From SBAX01 sp964646605 (GTDB lineage Bacteria; Planctomycetota; Phycisphaerae; UBA1845): 46,560 bases of DNA. The position numbers and the translations under genes are program-made. Numbering within the stretch: the stretch's first letter is position 1; each line of letters begins with the position of its first letter. The notes under the pieces were generated by a model. It was not told where the DNA came from. It did not search any database and saw only the letters and a program-made list of their open reading frames with translations. Location: the NCBI GenBank assembly GCA_964646605.1, contig CAZYEX010000074.1, forward strand, positions 1-46,560. Reading direction: 5' to 3'. Shown piece after piece: positions 1 to 9,544 of this stretch.

Positions 1-19
1 TACTGGCGTGAGTGGTAAT

Positions 20-77
20 ATCGGCTCTTCGTTTAGCGTTCGCATGGCGCCCTGCGAACGCTAAACGAAGAGCCGAT
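20..77. repeat. Perfect 25-bp inverted repeat (hairpin)
   Basis: Bases 20-44 and 53-77 are exact reverse complements, separated by an 8-base loop (45-52). The arms contain GTTTAGCG and CGAAGAGCC-type motifs. There is no T-run after the right arm, so it is not a standard intrinsic terminator. It ends 19 bases before the ribosome binding site of the AlkD-like gene and could end transcription from the left, act as a REP-like element, or be the remnant of a mobile element end. No second copy was seen in the window. Confidence 0.85.
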
Positions 78-110
78 TGCGCGTTACATGCAACTTGAGG
101 GAGAAAGTAA

Positions 111-815
111 ATGACCGCCAAAGACATCGTCGCCGAGCTCAAGAAGCTCGGCAACGCACAAACCAAGAAAACCTGGATGACCCACGGCGCCCAGGAGCCG
201 TGCCTCGGCGTCAAGGTCGAGGACATGAAGAAGATCCAGAAACGCGTCAAGATGGACTACCAGCTCGCTCTGGATCTCTACGACACCGGCATCGCCGACG
301 CGATGTACCTCGCCGGACTGATCGCGGACGACGCGAAGATGACCAAGAAGGACCTGCAAAAGTGGATCGAAGGCGCCAGCTCGGACTGGGTCGCCGAATT
401 CACGGTCCCGTGGGTGGCGTCCGCGAGCCAGCATGGTCGAGAGATTGCCTTGAAGTGGATCGAATCCAAGGACGAAGCCATCGCCTCGGCCGGCTGGCAG
501 ACTTACAGCAGCATGGTCGCCATCAAGGAGGACGCGGACCTCGACCTTGCCGAGATCAAGTCGCTCCTGCAGCGCGTGGCGAAGTCGATCCACCAGCAGC
601 CCAATCGCGTCAAATACGTGATGAACAGTTTCGTCATCGCCGTCGCCTGCTACGTCAAACCGCTCCACAAGCTCGCGGTCGACACGGCCAACGGCATCGG
701 CAAGGTCGCCGTCGACCTGGTCGGGGCATGCAAGATTCCGTTCGCGCCCGAACATATCAAGAAAGTCCAAGCACGCAGGCCGATCGGCAAAAAGCGCAAG
801 TCGCCGAAGTGTTGA
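111..815 (+). CDS. DNA alkylation repair protein, AlkD-like HEAT-repeat family
   Basis: The 234-residue protein is almost entirely helical, with the amphipathic repeat pattern and conserved tryptophans expected of AlkD-like HEAT-repeat proteins (the SSDWVAEF segment near residue 91, and GWQTYSS near 127). AlkD enzymes are DNA glycosylases that excise alkylated purines without base flipping; this smaller branch is usually annotated as 'DNA alkylation repair protein', and its substrate is often untested. The start is supported by GAGGGAG at 97-103, seven bases before the ATG. It ends in a lysine-rich tail. It stands alone, after a strong hairpin and before a broken small ORF. The family call is from pattern recognition of the fold, and catalytic residues were not verified. 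Confidence 0.75.
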   Translation: MTAKDIVAELKKLGNAQTKKTWMTHGAQEPCLGVKVEDMKKIQKRVKMDYQLALDLYDTGIADAMYLAGLIADDAKMTKKDLQKWIEGASSDWVAEFTVPWVASASQHGREIALKWIESKDEAIASAGWQTYSSMVAIKEDADLDLAEIKSLLQRVAKSIHQQPNRVKYVMNSFVIAVACYVKPLHKLAVDTANGIGKVAVDLVGACKIPFAPEHIKKVQARRPIGKKRKSPKC

Positions 816-849
816 TCGGACTGTCGAGGCCCGCGGAGGAGGATTCACT

Positions 850-983
850 ATGACCGCCCACAAAGTGTCCGCGCACGGGTTCAGCGCAACCGGTAGAAGC
901 GTGGCGGCAATCCTCGGAAAGTCAAAACCCTGAAAAAGAACGCCGTCGATATCATGGCCGAACCTGGCGCTGCCGAGCTTTAG
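850..983 (+). pseudogene. Small frameshifted ORF with strong RBS
   Basis: GGAGGAGG at 835-842 lies seven bases before an ATG at 850, an unusually good ribosome binding site. The frame reads MTAHKVSAHGFSATGRSVAA and then stops at 931-933. Shifting frame near 915 gives another 22 codons, a lysine-rich run and then IMAEPGAAEL, ending with TAG at 981-983. The simplest reading is a small gene broken by an indel; a functional 27-residue peptide is the alternative. The family is unknown to me. Confidence 0.3.
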
Positions 984-1041
984 CGTTTGGCTGGCAGCCA
1001 CAAGCCAAACCAACGCCACCGCGGTACGCGCGAGAGCCACC

Positions 1042-1650
1042 ATGATTGACCGGAATCAATTCGAACTCATCGGACGGAAGCACGGCAGCTATGCGAGCTG
1101 GGCCGTGTGGGCCGCCGCGACGCGCGGTCCAAAATCCAACATTGACGATTTGAGTATACTTGACGTCGCCACAACTCCAACAACGCTGCAAGTTCTCAAG
1201 AACGACATCATTATGGTCGGGCTGAACATTTCGAGGTCATTCGTCGAGCGATTTCGAAACTTCCATGATCCAACCCCCAGCGCGAATGACTTCAAAATAC
1301 GGTACACTTTCACGAACACCGAGTATTACGGCGCGTACATGACAGACATCATCAAGAACGTCGAAATGGTGAACGCGGCCGAGCTTCTCAAGCACTTGAA
1401 GGCATTCCCATCCCTCGTTCACACCAATGTTGAGGCGTTCCGAGAAGAACTGAGGGATCTAGGTTCACAGAGGCCGACAATACTCGCCTTCGGTTCAGCC
1501 GCTCATGAGTTGATCGCCGAGCACATTTCTCGGCACGAATATTCGAGCCTTGTTCGGCTGACTCACTACAGTCACCGAATAGGCAAAGAGAAATACAGAG
1601 AAACCGTCTTGGCGCAGATCAGCTCGCACACTGCGGAAGTGCCGGAGTAG
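1042..1650 (+). CDS. Uracil-DNA-glycosylase-superfamily-like protein
   Basis: This 202-residue soluble protein has an order of motifs resembling the UDG superfamily fold: a GLNISR loop at residues 60-65 (compare the GxNP-type loop I), YGAYMTDIIKN near residue 95, an ILAFGSAAHEL strand near 150, and a LTHYSHRIGKEKY segment near 178 where UDGs carry their H-containing loop. I infer a UDG-like fold; glycosylase activity is not shown, because the usual catalytic Asp/Asn set is not clearly present. Codon use is more AT-rich than in the surrounding genes, which fits an accessory gene. The ribosome binding site is weak. No partner gene lies close by. Confidence 0.4.
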   Translation: MIDRNQFELIGRKHGSYASWAVWAAATRGPKSNIDDLSILDVATTPTTLQVLKNDIIMVGLNISRSFVERFRNFHDPTPSANDFKIRYTFTNTEYYGAYMTDIIKNVEMVNAAELLKHLKAFPSLVHTNVEAFREELRDLGSQRPTILAFGSAAHELIAEHISRHEYSSLVRLTHYSHRIGKEKYRETVLAQISSHTAEVPE

Positions 1651-1669
1651 GGTCCGCCCACGGCGGCTG

Positions 1670-1693
1670 CCCACCGCTTTCGCCAGCGGTGGG
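1670..1693 (+). terminator. Hairpin after the UDG-like gene
   Basis: CCCACCGCT at 1670-1678 pairs with AGCGGTGGG at 1685-1693 around a six-base loop, 20 bases after the stop codon. There is no downstream T-run, so any terminator role is uncertain. Confidence 0.3.
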
Positions 1694-1803
1694 TGGCCCA
1701 CCTCCTTTGAAGGGGGGGAGGCGATGATCGCGGGCATGACGTTGGGCGTATATCATCGTCTCAGGGGGCAAATTGGAAATGTCGTTGGAGAAGAGGAGAC
1801 CTG

Positions 1804-2208
1804 ATGATACTCGGTCGCTGGGCTTGGCTGGTGGGCGTTGGGCTTTTGGTGATGGTTGTGAACGTCGCGGTCAGCATCTTATACATGGTCGTTTACGGCC
1901 ATTTGATCGACCCCGGCCACGAAGAACAATACTACCGCGACCACATTAAGGTCGCCGCGCCGTATTGCAGCATCGTCGCCGGCATTCCGCTGATGTTCTT
2001 GGCGGGCTGGTGGGTCGGCGGTTGGTGGGAGGGAGAGTTCGCGGTCAAGGCAGCCTTGGTGGTCTGGTTGGCCTACGCCCTCATCGACATAGGCGTGCTG
2101 CTGGCGGCGGGGCTGACTGCGAGGATCGCGGTTCTGTTCGCCGTTTCGTTCCTGACTAAGCTGGCGGCGGTCTACTTGGGCGCGTTGGTTGCAGGTCGTC
2201 GCGCCTAA
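1804..2208 (+). CDS. Small four-helix membrane protein
   Basis: 134 residues with four hydrophobic segments (about residues 5-30, 52-72, 80-98 and 104-128) separated by short loops, the longest a charged loop with HEEQYYRDHIK. The start at 1804 is supported by GGAGAAGAGGAG just upstream. No family is recognised. The stop codon TAA lies inside GCCTAAC (2203-2209), which has the form of an integron attC R'' core (RYYYAAC), as does the end of the gene at 3333. This suggests a cassette-type origin but does not prove it. Related small membrane proteins of unknown function are common in integron cassettes. Confidence 0.6.
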   Translation: MILGRWAWLVGVGLLVMVVNVAVSILYMVVYGHLIDPGHEEQYYRDHIKVAAPYCSIVAGIPLMFLAGWWVGGWWEGEFAVKAALVVWLAYALIDIGVLLAAGLTARIAVLFAVSFLTKLAAVYLGALVAGRRA

Positions 2209-2262
2209 CGAAACGCTCCACCTGACCGCGGCGGCACATGGCGTTTTCGGGGTTCAACGGCC
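2203..2262 (+). other. attC-like sequence overlapping a stop codon
   Basis: GCCTAAC at 2203-2209 matches the attC R'' consensus RYYYAAC and supplies the stop codon of the preceding gene. It is followed by a GC-rich segment whose translation reads NETLHLTAAAHG. From memory, similar peptide ends recur as spurious ORF tails in planctomycete genomes. A matching R' site (GTTRRRY) at the expected distance was not found, so this is at best degenerate. Confidence 0.3.
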
Positions 2263-2281
2263 TACCGGGCGGGTGGCCCGT

Positions 2282-2299
2282 CCTTTGCGAACGCAAAGG
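2282..2299. repeat. Short perfect palindrome
   Basis: CCTTTGCG at 2282-2289 and CGCAAAGG at 2292-2299 form an eight-base-pair stem around AA. It lies in the 270-base spacer between two small membrane-protein genes, where I see no gene. Confidence 0.5.
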
Positions 2300-2479
2300 G
2301 TGGGGTCACGACGGTCGGGGGATATGCACACCTGGCGGAATCACGTCCTCCTTTTGGTTCGCGCTGGGCCGGGTACGGGATCATCGCGCCCCCACCCATC
2401 ACAATGCGATGGATTGGGCACCCGCTCACAAGGGCTTGCTGGTTAGTCCCGTCGGAGTTTTTCCTCAGGAGTGATGCTC

Positions 2480-3151
2480 ATGAATTGGAAACGCTTCGCG
2501 CTTTGCGCGCTCATGGTGTTCGTCGCGCAGGCGGTCGTGGCCGGAACACTTCCAGTGATCGTGCTTGATCCTCTTTTCGAGGAGCAGGCATTCTTCCGGC
2601 CCGAAGGGCAGGAGAAACTTGTTCCCTATTTTGCAAGCCGAGTCCTTTTCGTCGGCCTTTTCACGTACCTCTTCGCGCGAGCCTGCGGACGGTCGGGGTG
2701 GGTGGAGGGATTGGGTTATGGAATCGTCATTTGGCTTTTCTATTCGATTCCGATGACGGTCGGCTTCTGGTCGTTCATTACGATGCCGGATGGATTGGCC
2801 GTGGCGTGGATAGCGGTCGGATTGGCGGAGTACGTAGTCAGCGGCGTGCTTCTCGGCCTCCTGTACCGGCCCAGTGGCGTCGAAGAAATGGGCATGCCAT
2901 GCAACCCCGTTAACCAGATTCGCCTGCTCGGGGATGAAAACCCTGGAAAACGCTGGGCTTTGGTGATCAACGAGCCTGCGCAAGTCGTCGATTCAGCATG
3001 CGTTTTCTCCGGGCAAAACTTGCTTAGAATCGGGCGATCGGGCAGTACACCCAACACCGTAACCTTGGAATTCCTCGAGAAAACTGATGAACGGCGGTGG
3101 CTCGTCGCTGCGAGAATTGCGCAACGTTCTAGTGCGCTTGACTCCTTGTAG
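2480..3151 (+). CDS. Membrane protein with four N-terminal helices
   Basis: The first 135 residues contain four membrane segments (about 5-25, 50-68, 75-95 and 108-128) with a periplasm-facing-like loop rich in E, F and P after the first. The last roughly 85 residues are hydrophilic, look unrelated in composition, and may be an extension read into spacer DNA. ATG at 2480 is preferred because AGGAG at 2467-2471 lies eight bases upstream; GTG 2471 and ATG 2474 are too close to it. No family is recognised. It sits between the two genes with attC-like ends and may belong to the same kind of accessory set. Confidence 0.5.
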   Translation: MNWKRFALCALMVFVAQAVVAGTLPVIVLDPLFEEQAFFRPEGQEKLVPYFASRVLFVGLFTYLFARACGRSGWVEGLGYGIVIWLFYSIPMTVGFWSFITMPDGLAVAWIAVGLAEYVVSGVLLGLLYRPSGVEEMGMPCNPVNQIRLLGDENPGKRWALVINEPAQVVDSACVFSGQNLLRIGRSGSTPNTVTLEFLEKTDERRWLVAARIAQRSSALDSL

Positions 3152-3332
3152 GAAAACAACTTACGCTCTCCGCTCGCACGAGATAGTTCACGGCGTTGCA
3201 TGCCATGACTTTGTCCCGAAAGTGCGTTTGACGCGCGCGGTTACATGTGCCAACATGAGAGCCGGCGGCAGGCGCTGAGAGATCTCGGCAGGCTCGATAG
3301 CCGCGCGATTACACCGAAAGGGGCAGTAAGTC

Positions 3333-3647
3333 ATGTCGAAACTCACAGCGGGTGTCATAGCTGGGCTCATCTTCGGCGGCGTGTCGGTGGCCACAATGTT
3401 GCCGCTGACTTTTCGAGACAAGCGCACAGCATTGTTGTCCGCCTTCGCAAGTCGCTTCGGCATTGGCCTTGTCATTGGGTGTGTGCAGTTGCCTTGGCCA
3501 GGTTGGGTGACGGGTCTTGTTTTTGGTCTCCTTCTGAGCGTTCCGAATGCGTTGGTAACAAAGGTCTATGCACCAATTCTTGGGTTGGGTGCAATTGGAG
3601 GTCTGATCATCGGCGGACTCATACACGGGTGGACGACTCGCGTCTAA
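3333..3647 (+). CDS. Small three-helix membrane protein
   Basis: 104 residues with three glycine-rich hydrophobic segments (about 5-25, 40-70 and 78-98); an ALLSAFASRFGIGL stretch precedes the middle segment. AAAGGGG about ten bases upstream supports the ATG at 3333. The stop codon TAA sits within GTCTAAC (3642-3648), again of the attC R'' form. No family is recognised. The glycine zippers suggest tight helix packing. Confidence 0.55.
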   Translation: MSKLTAGVIAGLIFGGVSVATMLPLTFRDKRTALLSAFASRFGIGLVIGCVQLPWPGWVTGLVFGLLLSVPNALVTKVYAPILGLGAIGGLIIGGLIHGWTTRV

Positions 3648-3712
3648 CAACCGGTTGCAGCGGACGGCGCTGCGCGCCGTCGGGGAACCGGAGCGATCGG
3701 TTGCAAGACCAG
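3642..3712 (+). other. attC-like sequence with hairpin after a small gene
   Basis: GTCTAAC (3642-3648) matches the attC R'' consensus and contains the stop codon of the preceding gene. It is followed by a stem GACGGCGC/GCGCCGTC (3663-3670 with 3674-3681). CGGTTGCA occurs on both sides of the stem, but as a direct rather than inverted repeat, and no clear GTTRRRY end is present. A degenerate cassette recombination site is possible. Confidence 0.3.
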
Positions 3713-3919
3713 AGGCGGATGCCTCATGACGTCCCGAAGGTCAACACGTTTCCGTGACGCCCTTCCGAAGGGACGCATCTCCCGGGAAATCCCGACTTAC
3801 CATCGGGACCAAGGGGGCGGACTTACCAGTCGCCATGCGCTGACCCGTATCAGGGATACTCGCAATGGGGTTCAGCTTACCAGCGTGTTGAAGAACCCGG
3901 GGCCGCCGTTTTCGATGTA

Positions 3920-3942
3920 GCGTCACCCCTTGTGAGTGACGC
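3920..3942. repeat. Hairpin in the 3648-4207 spacer
   Basis: GCGTCAC (3920-3926) pairs with GTGACGC (3936-3942). The 560-base spacer around it has no credible gene; it holds this hairpin, the related one at 3956, and GC-rich low-complexity DNA ending in poly-G and CCCTCA blocks. Confidence 0.5.
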
Positions 3943-3955
3943 CGAATGCGATGCT

Positions 3956-3982
3956 GCGCCGCCCACAAGGGGCGGCGCTACG
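3956..3982. repeat. GCGCC-type hairpin repeat, copy 1
   Basis: GCGCCGCCC (3956-3964) pairs with GGGCGGCGC (3970-3978) and is followed by TACG. A second copy with the same tail is at 9518-9543. Such stems next to gene ends are probably an intergenic repeat family with a possible role in ending transcription. Confidence 0.5.
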
Positions 3983-4207
3983 GTCGTGCACGGGCTGTTG
4001 CGCATGCAATGACCGGCGATGGCCGGGCTGCGGGCGGAGGCGTCAAAGGGGGGACAGGGGGGGGCACGGTGCGCACATTTGATTCCGCGTGGGCGGACCC
4101 CCTTCGTCCCCCGCTTGGCAAGGGGGGATGACCCTCAGCGCGGGCTTTCGGGCTTTTGCCTTGGTCGCCCTCAGCCTGAGGGGGAGAGGGGGTTTGTGGG
4201 AGAGGCG

Positions 4208-6137
<1,930 letters not shown>

Positions 6138-6151
<14 letters not shown>

Positions 6152-7373
6152 TCGTGGTATCCTCGCTGTGGGGTCCGCGGGCTTGCCCTTGACCCTGCGC
6201 GTCAAGGGGGGCCGCCCGCGGCACTGACTGGATCGAGCGGCAGACAAAGCGGTTGCCGGGAAGTTGTTTTACCAAGCCGCGGAGCTGCAATCGCGTTAAG
6301 GTCGCGGCCAGGAACCCCGCATCGAGCTGGGTGTGCCGGCACAGCCCTTCGAACTCCTCGATCCCGTTGGCCACGCAGTCCCATACGCGGCGCTGGGAGG
6401 CGTCAAGGTCGGTCGGCGGCGGAAGCTCCTGTGGCGACGGAACCGGACTCGGCCGCAGGACCTTTCCCACGTCGCCGAGTTCGTCAAGGATGTCCTCCAG
6501 GCAGGTGACGAGTTTGGCCTGACTTTCGCGGATGAGGGCGTTGCTTCCGGCGTTTTGCGCGGGTCGATCCACGGCGCCGGGAAGGGCGAAGACCTCGCGG
6601 TTGTACTCCGTGGCGAGCCGAGCGGTGATGAGCGCCCCGCTCGCCTGGCCCGCTTCGACGACGAGCACGCCCAGCGACATCCCCGCGATGATCCGGTTGC
6701 GCGGCGGGAAGTTTTTCGAGTCCGGGCCGATGTCGATTTCCAATTCGCTGACCACCGCCCCGCGCTGCGCGATCTCGTCGGCAAGCTCCTCGTGCTCGGG
6801 CGGATAGATGGTTCCTAGTCCGCATCCCAACACGGCGATAGTGCGTCCGCCGGCGCGGAGCGCTCCGCGATGGGCGTCGCCGTCGATGCCGCGGGCGAGC
6901 CCGCTGACCACGGTGAACCCGGCTTGGGCCAACATTTCGCCGAAGCGCAGGGCTTGTTCGCGGCCGTAGTGCGAACAACGGCGAGTGCCGACGATCGCAA
7001 CCGCCACCGCGTCCGCCGGTTCGATCCGTCCGCGAACGTACAAGCAGATGGGCGGGTCCGGAATGTGATGCAACAGTCTGGGGTATTCCTCGTCCTGGGC
7101 GCAGAGGATCCGCGCTCCGCACTCCGCGGCCTTGTCGATTTCCTTTTGGACCGAGTCGTCCTGTCGAGCACGAAAGACGGCTTCCGCGACCTTCTGGCCG
7201 ACGCCCTCGACGCGTTCCAATTCCACGACCGAAGCCGAGAAAATGGCGTCCACGGACCCGAAGTGGGCGAGCAAGTTCTTCGCCCGGATCGGTCCCACAT
7301 CGGGCACGCGCTGCAAGCGCAGATATCCGCGGGCGACATCGGAGATCACGGTCTTGGCAGGTGTTGCGGTCAT
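6138..7373 (-). CDS. dprA: DNA-processing protein DprA
   Basis: A 411-residue DprA/Smf protein. An N-terminal helix-hairpin-helix region (VPDVGPIRAKNLLAHFG and VEGVGQKVAEAVF) is followed by the Rossmann-like DprA core with VGTRRCSHYGREQA, SGLARGIDGDAHRGAL, VLGCGLGTIYPPEH, FPPRNRIIAG and SGALITARLA, and a C-terminal winged-helix (DML1-like) domain near residues 320-385. DprA loads RecA on incoming single-stranded DNA during transformation. The last 25 residues are low-complexity. It lies 58 bases after the small membrane ORF at 7432-7581 and overlaps the ligase gene at its 3' end, so all are probably one transcript with the DUF885 peptidase. Confidence 0.93.
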
Positions 7374-7431
7374 GGCCGATCACGCCGGAGTCCACGCACA
7401 AGCTGGCTTGTCCGTGCCACCCGAAGCCTCC

Positions 7432-7581
7432 TCAATATGCCGTCGGTTTCTTGAACCACCCGAGCCATTGTAGAAAAAGCGGCACGAACATGATCAAAGC
7501 AGCAAGAATCCAGAATCGAAGCTTTGGATGTTGGAGCAACGCCCTGTAGACTGAGTGGAACAACTTTGGAGTCCTCGACAT
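7432..7581 (-). CDS. 49-residue single-pass membrane protein
   Basis: A short ORF starting with ATG at 7581, beginning MSRTPKLFHSVYRALLQ and continuing with one hydrophobic segment (about residues 24-41, FWILAALIMFVPLFLQWL) and a basic tail ending KKPTAY. The basic N-terminus and aromatic-rich helix are typical of genuine small membrane proteins. It starts 12 bases after the DUF885 peptidase stop codon and ends 58 bases before dprA, all on the same strand, consistent with an operon. The ribosome binding site is weak, so it may be translated by coupling to the peptidase gene. Function unknown. Confidence 0.6.
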   Translation of the reverse strand: MSRTPKLFHSVYRALLQHPKLRFWILAALIMFVPLFLQWLGWFKKPTAY

Positions 7582-7593
7582 TTCATGCCAAGT

Positions 7594-9360
7594 TCAAGGC
7601 GACGCTCTATGCTCACCCTCAACCCATTTCCGCATCCGCCCTTCGAGAACGTCGATGGGCATGGCCCCGCCGGAGAGAAGAAAATCGTGGAACTCGCGCA
7701 GGTCGAACTTCTTTCCAAGCTTCTCCTCCGCCGCGCGTCGTAGGGCGAGAATGCGGAGCTCGCCGATCTTGTACGCGATCGCCTGCCCGGGCCAGGAGAT
7801 GTAGCGGTCGATCTCGTTTTCGATATCCACCCGCGCCAAGCTCGTATTCCCGGCCATGAAATCAATCGCCTGCTGACGCGACCAGCCCTTGGCGTGCATT
7901 CCGGTGTCCACCACCAGGCGACACGCCCGCCACATTTCGAAGGTGAGTTGGCCGAAGCGCGAGTAGGGATCGGTATATCCGCCGATTTCGTATCCCAGTT
8001 TTTCGGTGTAGAGCGCCCACCCCTCGACATAGGCCGTGTAGCCGCCGTATCGCCGGAACTTGGGAAGATCGAGGTTTTCTTGGTCCAGGGCAATTTGGAA
8101 ATGATGACCCGGAACGGCCTCGTGATACGAGAGTGCTTCCAGAGTAAATCGCAACCGCTCTTTGGGGGCGAAGGTGTTGATGTAATAGTACCCCGGCCTG
8201 GACCCGTCCTCCGGGCAAGGGTTGTAATAGGCCACGGGCGACGCCGCCGCCCGAAACGACTCGATCTCCTTCATCACGCAGTCGGCCTTGGGGAGGCGAC
8301 GAAAGAGCTTGGGCATCCGGGTCTTGGCGCGTTGCAGAATGGCGTCCGCCGCGGCATAGAGCTCCTCGCCGGAGGTGAAACGGTGTTTGGGATCGGTCCG
8401 CATGTGGGTCAGGAACTCATCCAAGGTGCCATTGAATGACACTTCCTTCTGTACCTTGGCCATCGCTCCGCGAATGCGAGCGACCTCGGACAGGCCCAAC
8501 TGATGAACCTCCTCGGCTTGGACGGGGACGGTGGCGCTGAGGGCGGCGAGCTCCTGGTACATTTTGTCGCCGCCGGGGACGGCCCCGATTCCCACCGCTT
8601 CGCGACAGGTGGGGAAGTATGCGTGCTCGACGTGGTTGAGCAGCTTGTGATACGCAGGGATCACGCACTCGCGGATGGCGTCGCCGACCTCCTGCCCGAC
8701 GCGGGTGCGGTCCTCCGGAGACAAGTTCGAGGCCGCCTTCGCCGGCTTGTAGAACTCGCTCTGGGTCACGTCCTCGACGAGGTGCAGACGAATCTGCGGG
8801 ACGACCTTTTCGATCGGCGCTCGCGGGGCGGTGATGCCCAAGGTGAAGGCGCCCTTCGACATATTCGCGATCAGGTCATCGACGTACGGCATGAATGCCC
8901 GCAGGCGTGCCGTGTAGGTGCGAAAATCCTCGACATTGCGGAACGGGTGCGACACCAACAGCAAGGGGAAGCGAATGTGCGGCCCCTCCAGGGGCTCGAG
9001 CGGAAGGTACTGCCGATGGTCCGCGGCATGCTTGCGTAACGCGTCCCGAAGCGCTCGCTCCAACAAATCACGCGTCAGTCGGTCGGCTTCGTTCAGCCCG
9101 GCGATGGGCAGCGCCTGCACTTCCTTGAGGAATTGTCCGAGGGTCGCCTCCCACCGGCGGCGAGCCTCGTCGCTGAGGTCGGGCAAGCGATCGTTGTAGC
9201 GATAGTCGCCCAGCTCCGTCGCCCAAGTCGGGTTGCGCTCCATGAGCGCTTCCCAATAGCGGTCGGAGAGGTTCTTCAAGCCTGGGTCGGTTTGACCCAG
9301 CGCGGACGCCCCGGCCATGCACACCAGGGGCAACCAGCATCGAAAAAACGCGGGGACCAT
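7594..9360 (-). CDS. DUF885 family metallopeptidase-like exported protein
   Basis: 588 residues with an N-terminal signal peptide (MVPAFFRCWLPLVCMAGASALG). The body matches the DUF885 family: a Zn-peptidase-like motif SYHEAVPGHH with H413, E414 and H419, followed by EGWALYTEKLG and later GQAIAYKIGELRI. DUF885 proteins are predicted gluzincin-type peptidases; substrates are poorly known. The N-terminal half is helical with the NPTWATELGDYRY motif common in the family. It is the first gene of a probable minus-strand unit with the small membrane protein, dprA and the acetoacetyl-CoA ligase. The upstream 184-base spacer contains a hairpin repeat that may separate it from mcsB. Confidence 0.88.
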   Translation of the reverse strand: MVPAFFRCWLPLVCMAGASALGQTDPGLKNLSDRYWEALMERNPTWATELGDYRYNDRLPDLSDEARRRWEATLGQFLKEVQALPIAGLNEADRLTRDLLERALRDALRKHAADHRQYLPLEPLEGPHIRFPLLLVSHPFRNVEDFRTYTARLRAFMPYVDDLIANMSKGAFTLGITAPRAPIEKVVPQIRLHLVEDVTQSEFYKPAKAASNLSPEDRTRVGQEVGDAIRECVIPAYHKLLNHVEHAYFPTCREAVGIGAVPGGDKMYQELAALSATVPVQAEEVHQLGLSEVARIRGAMAKVQKEVSFNGTLDEFLTHMRTDPKHRFTSGEELYAAADAILQRAKTRMPKLFRRLPKADCVMKEIESFRAAASPVAYYNPCPEDGSRPGYYYINTFAPKERLRFTLEALSYHEAVPGHHFQIALDQENLDLPKFRRYGGYTAYVEGWALYTEKLGYEIGGYTDPYSRFGQLTFEMWRACRLVVDTGMHAKGWSRQQAIDFMAGNTSLARVDIENEIDRYISWPGQAIAYKIGELRILALRRAAEEKLGKKFDLREFHDFLLSGGAMPIDVLEGRMRKWVEGEHRASP

Positions 9361-9517
9361 CGTTCACTCCGGCAACCAGGCCGACACCTTCGCCCGCAAA
9401 CGGACGTGAACGTGTAGTCGAAGACGAGCGAAGCGTCAACTAACGGTCGCGGGTGGGAATAGAAACCCGCTGCCCGATCCCAACGTGCCGAGACGGCTCG
9501 CAACCGTGGCGCCAGGT

Positions 9518-9543
9518 GCGCCACCCCAAGGGGTGGCGCTACG
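9518..9543. repeat. GCGCC-type hairpin repeat, copy 2
   Basis: GCGCCACCCC (9518-9527) pairs with GGGGTGGCGC (9530-9539) and is followed by TACG, matching the copy at 3956-3982. It lies directly after the mcsB stop codon (in mcsB orientation) and may mark the end of the mcsAB transcript. Confidence 0.5.
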
Positions 9544-9544
9544 C

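Noticed and set aside
84..1043. 319-residue minus-strand frame opposite the AlkD-like gene
   Set aside because: It is the antisense shadow of a GC-rich coding region; the plus-strand protein has a good RBS and a recognisable fold.
3726..4131. Small plus-strand ORFs in the 3.65-4.2 kb spacer
   Set aside because: They cross palindromes and poly-G tracts, lack ribosome binding sites and have shadow-like composition.
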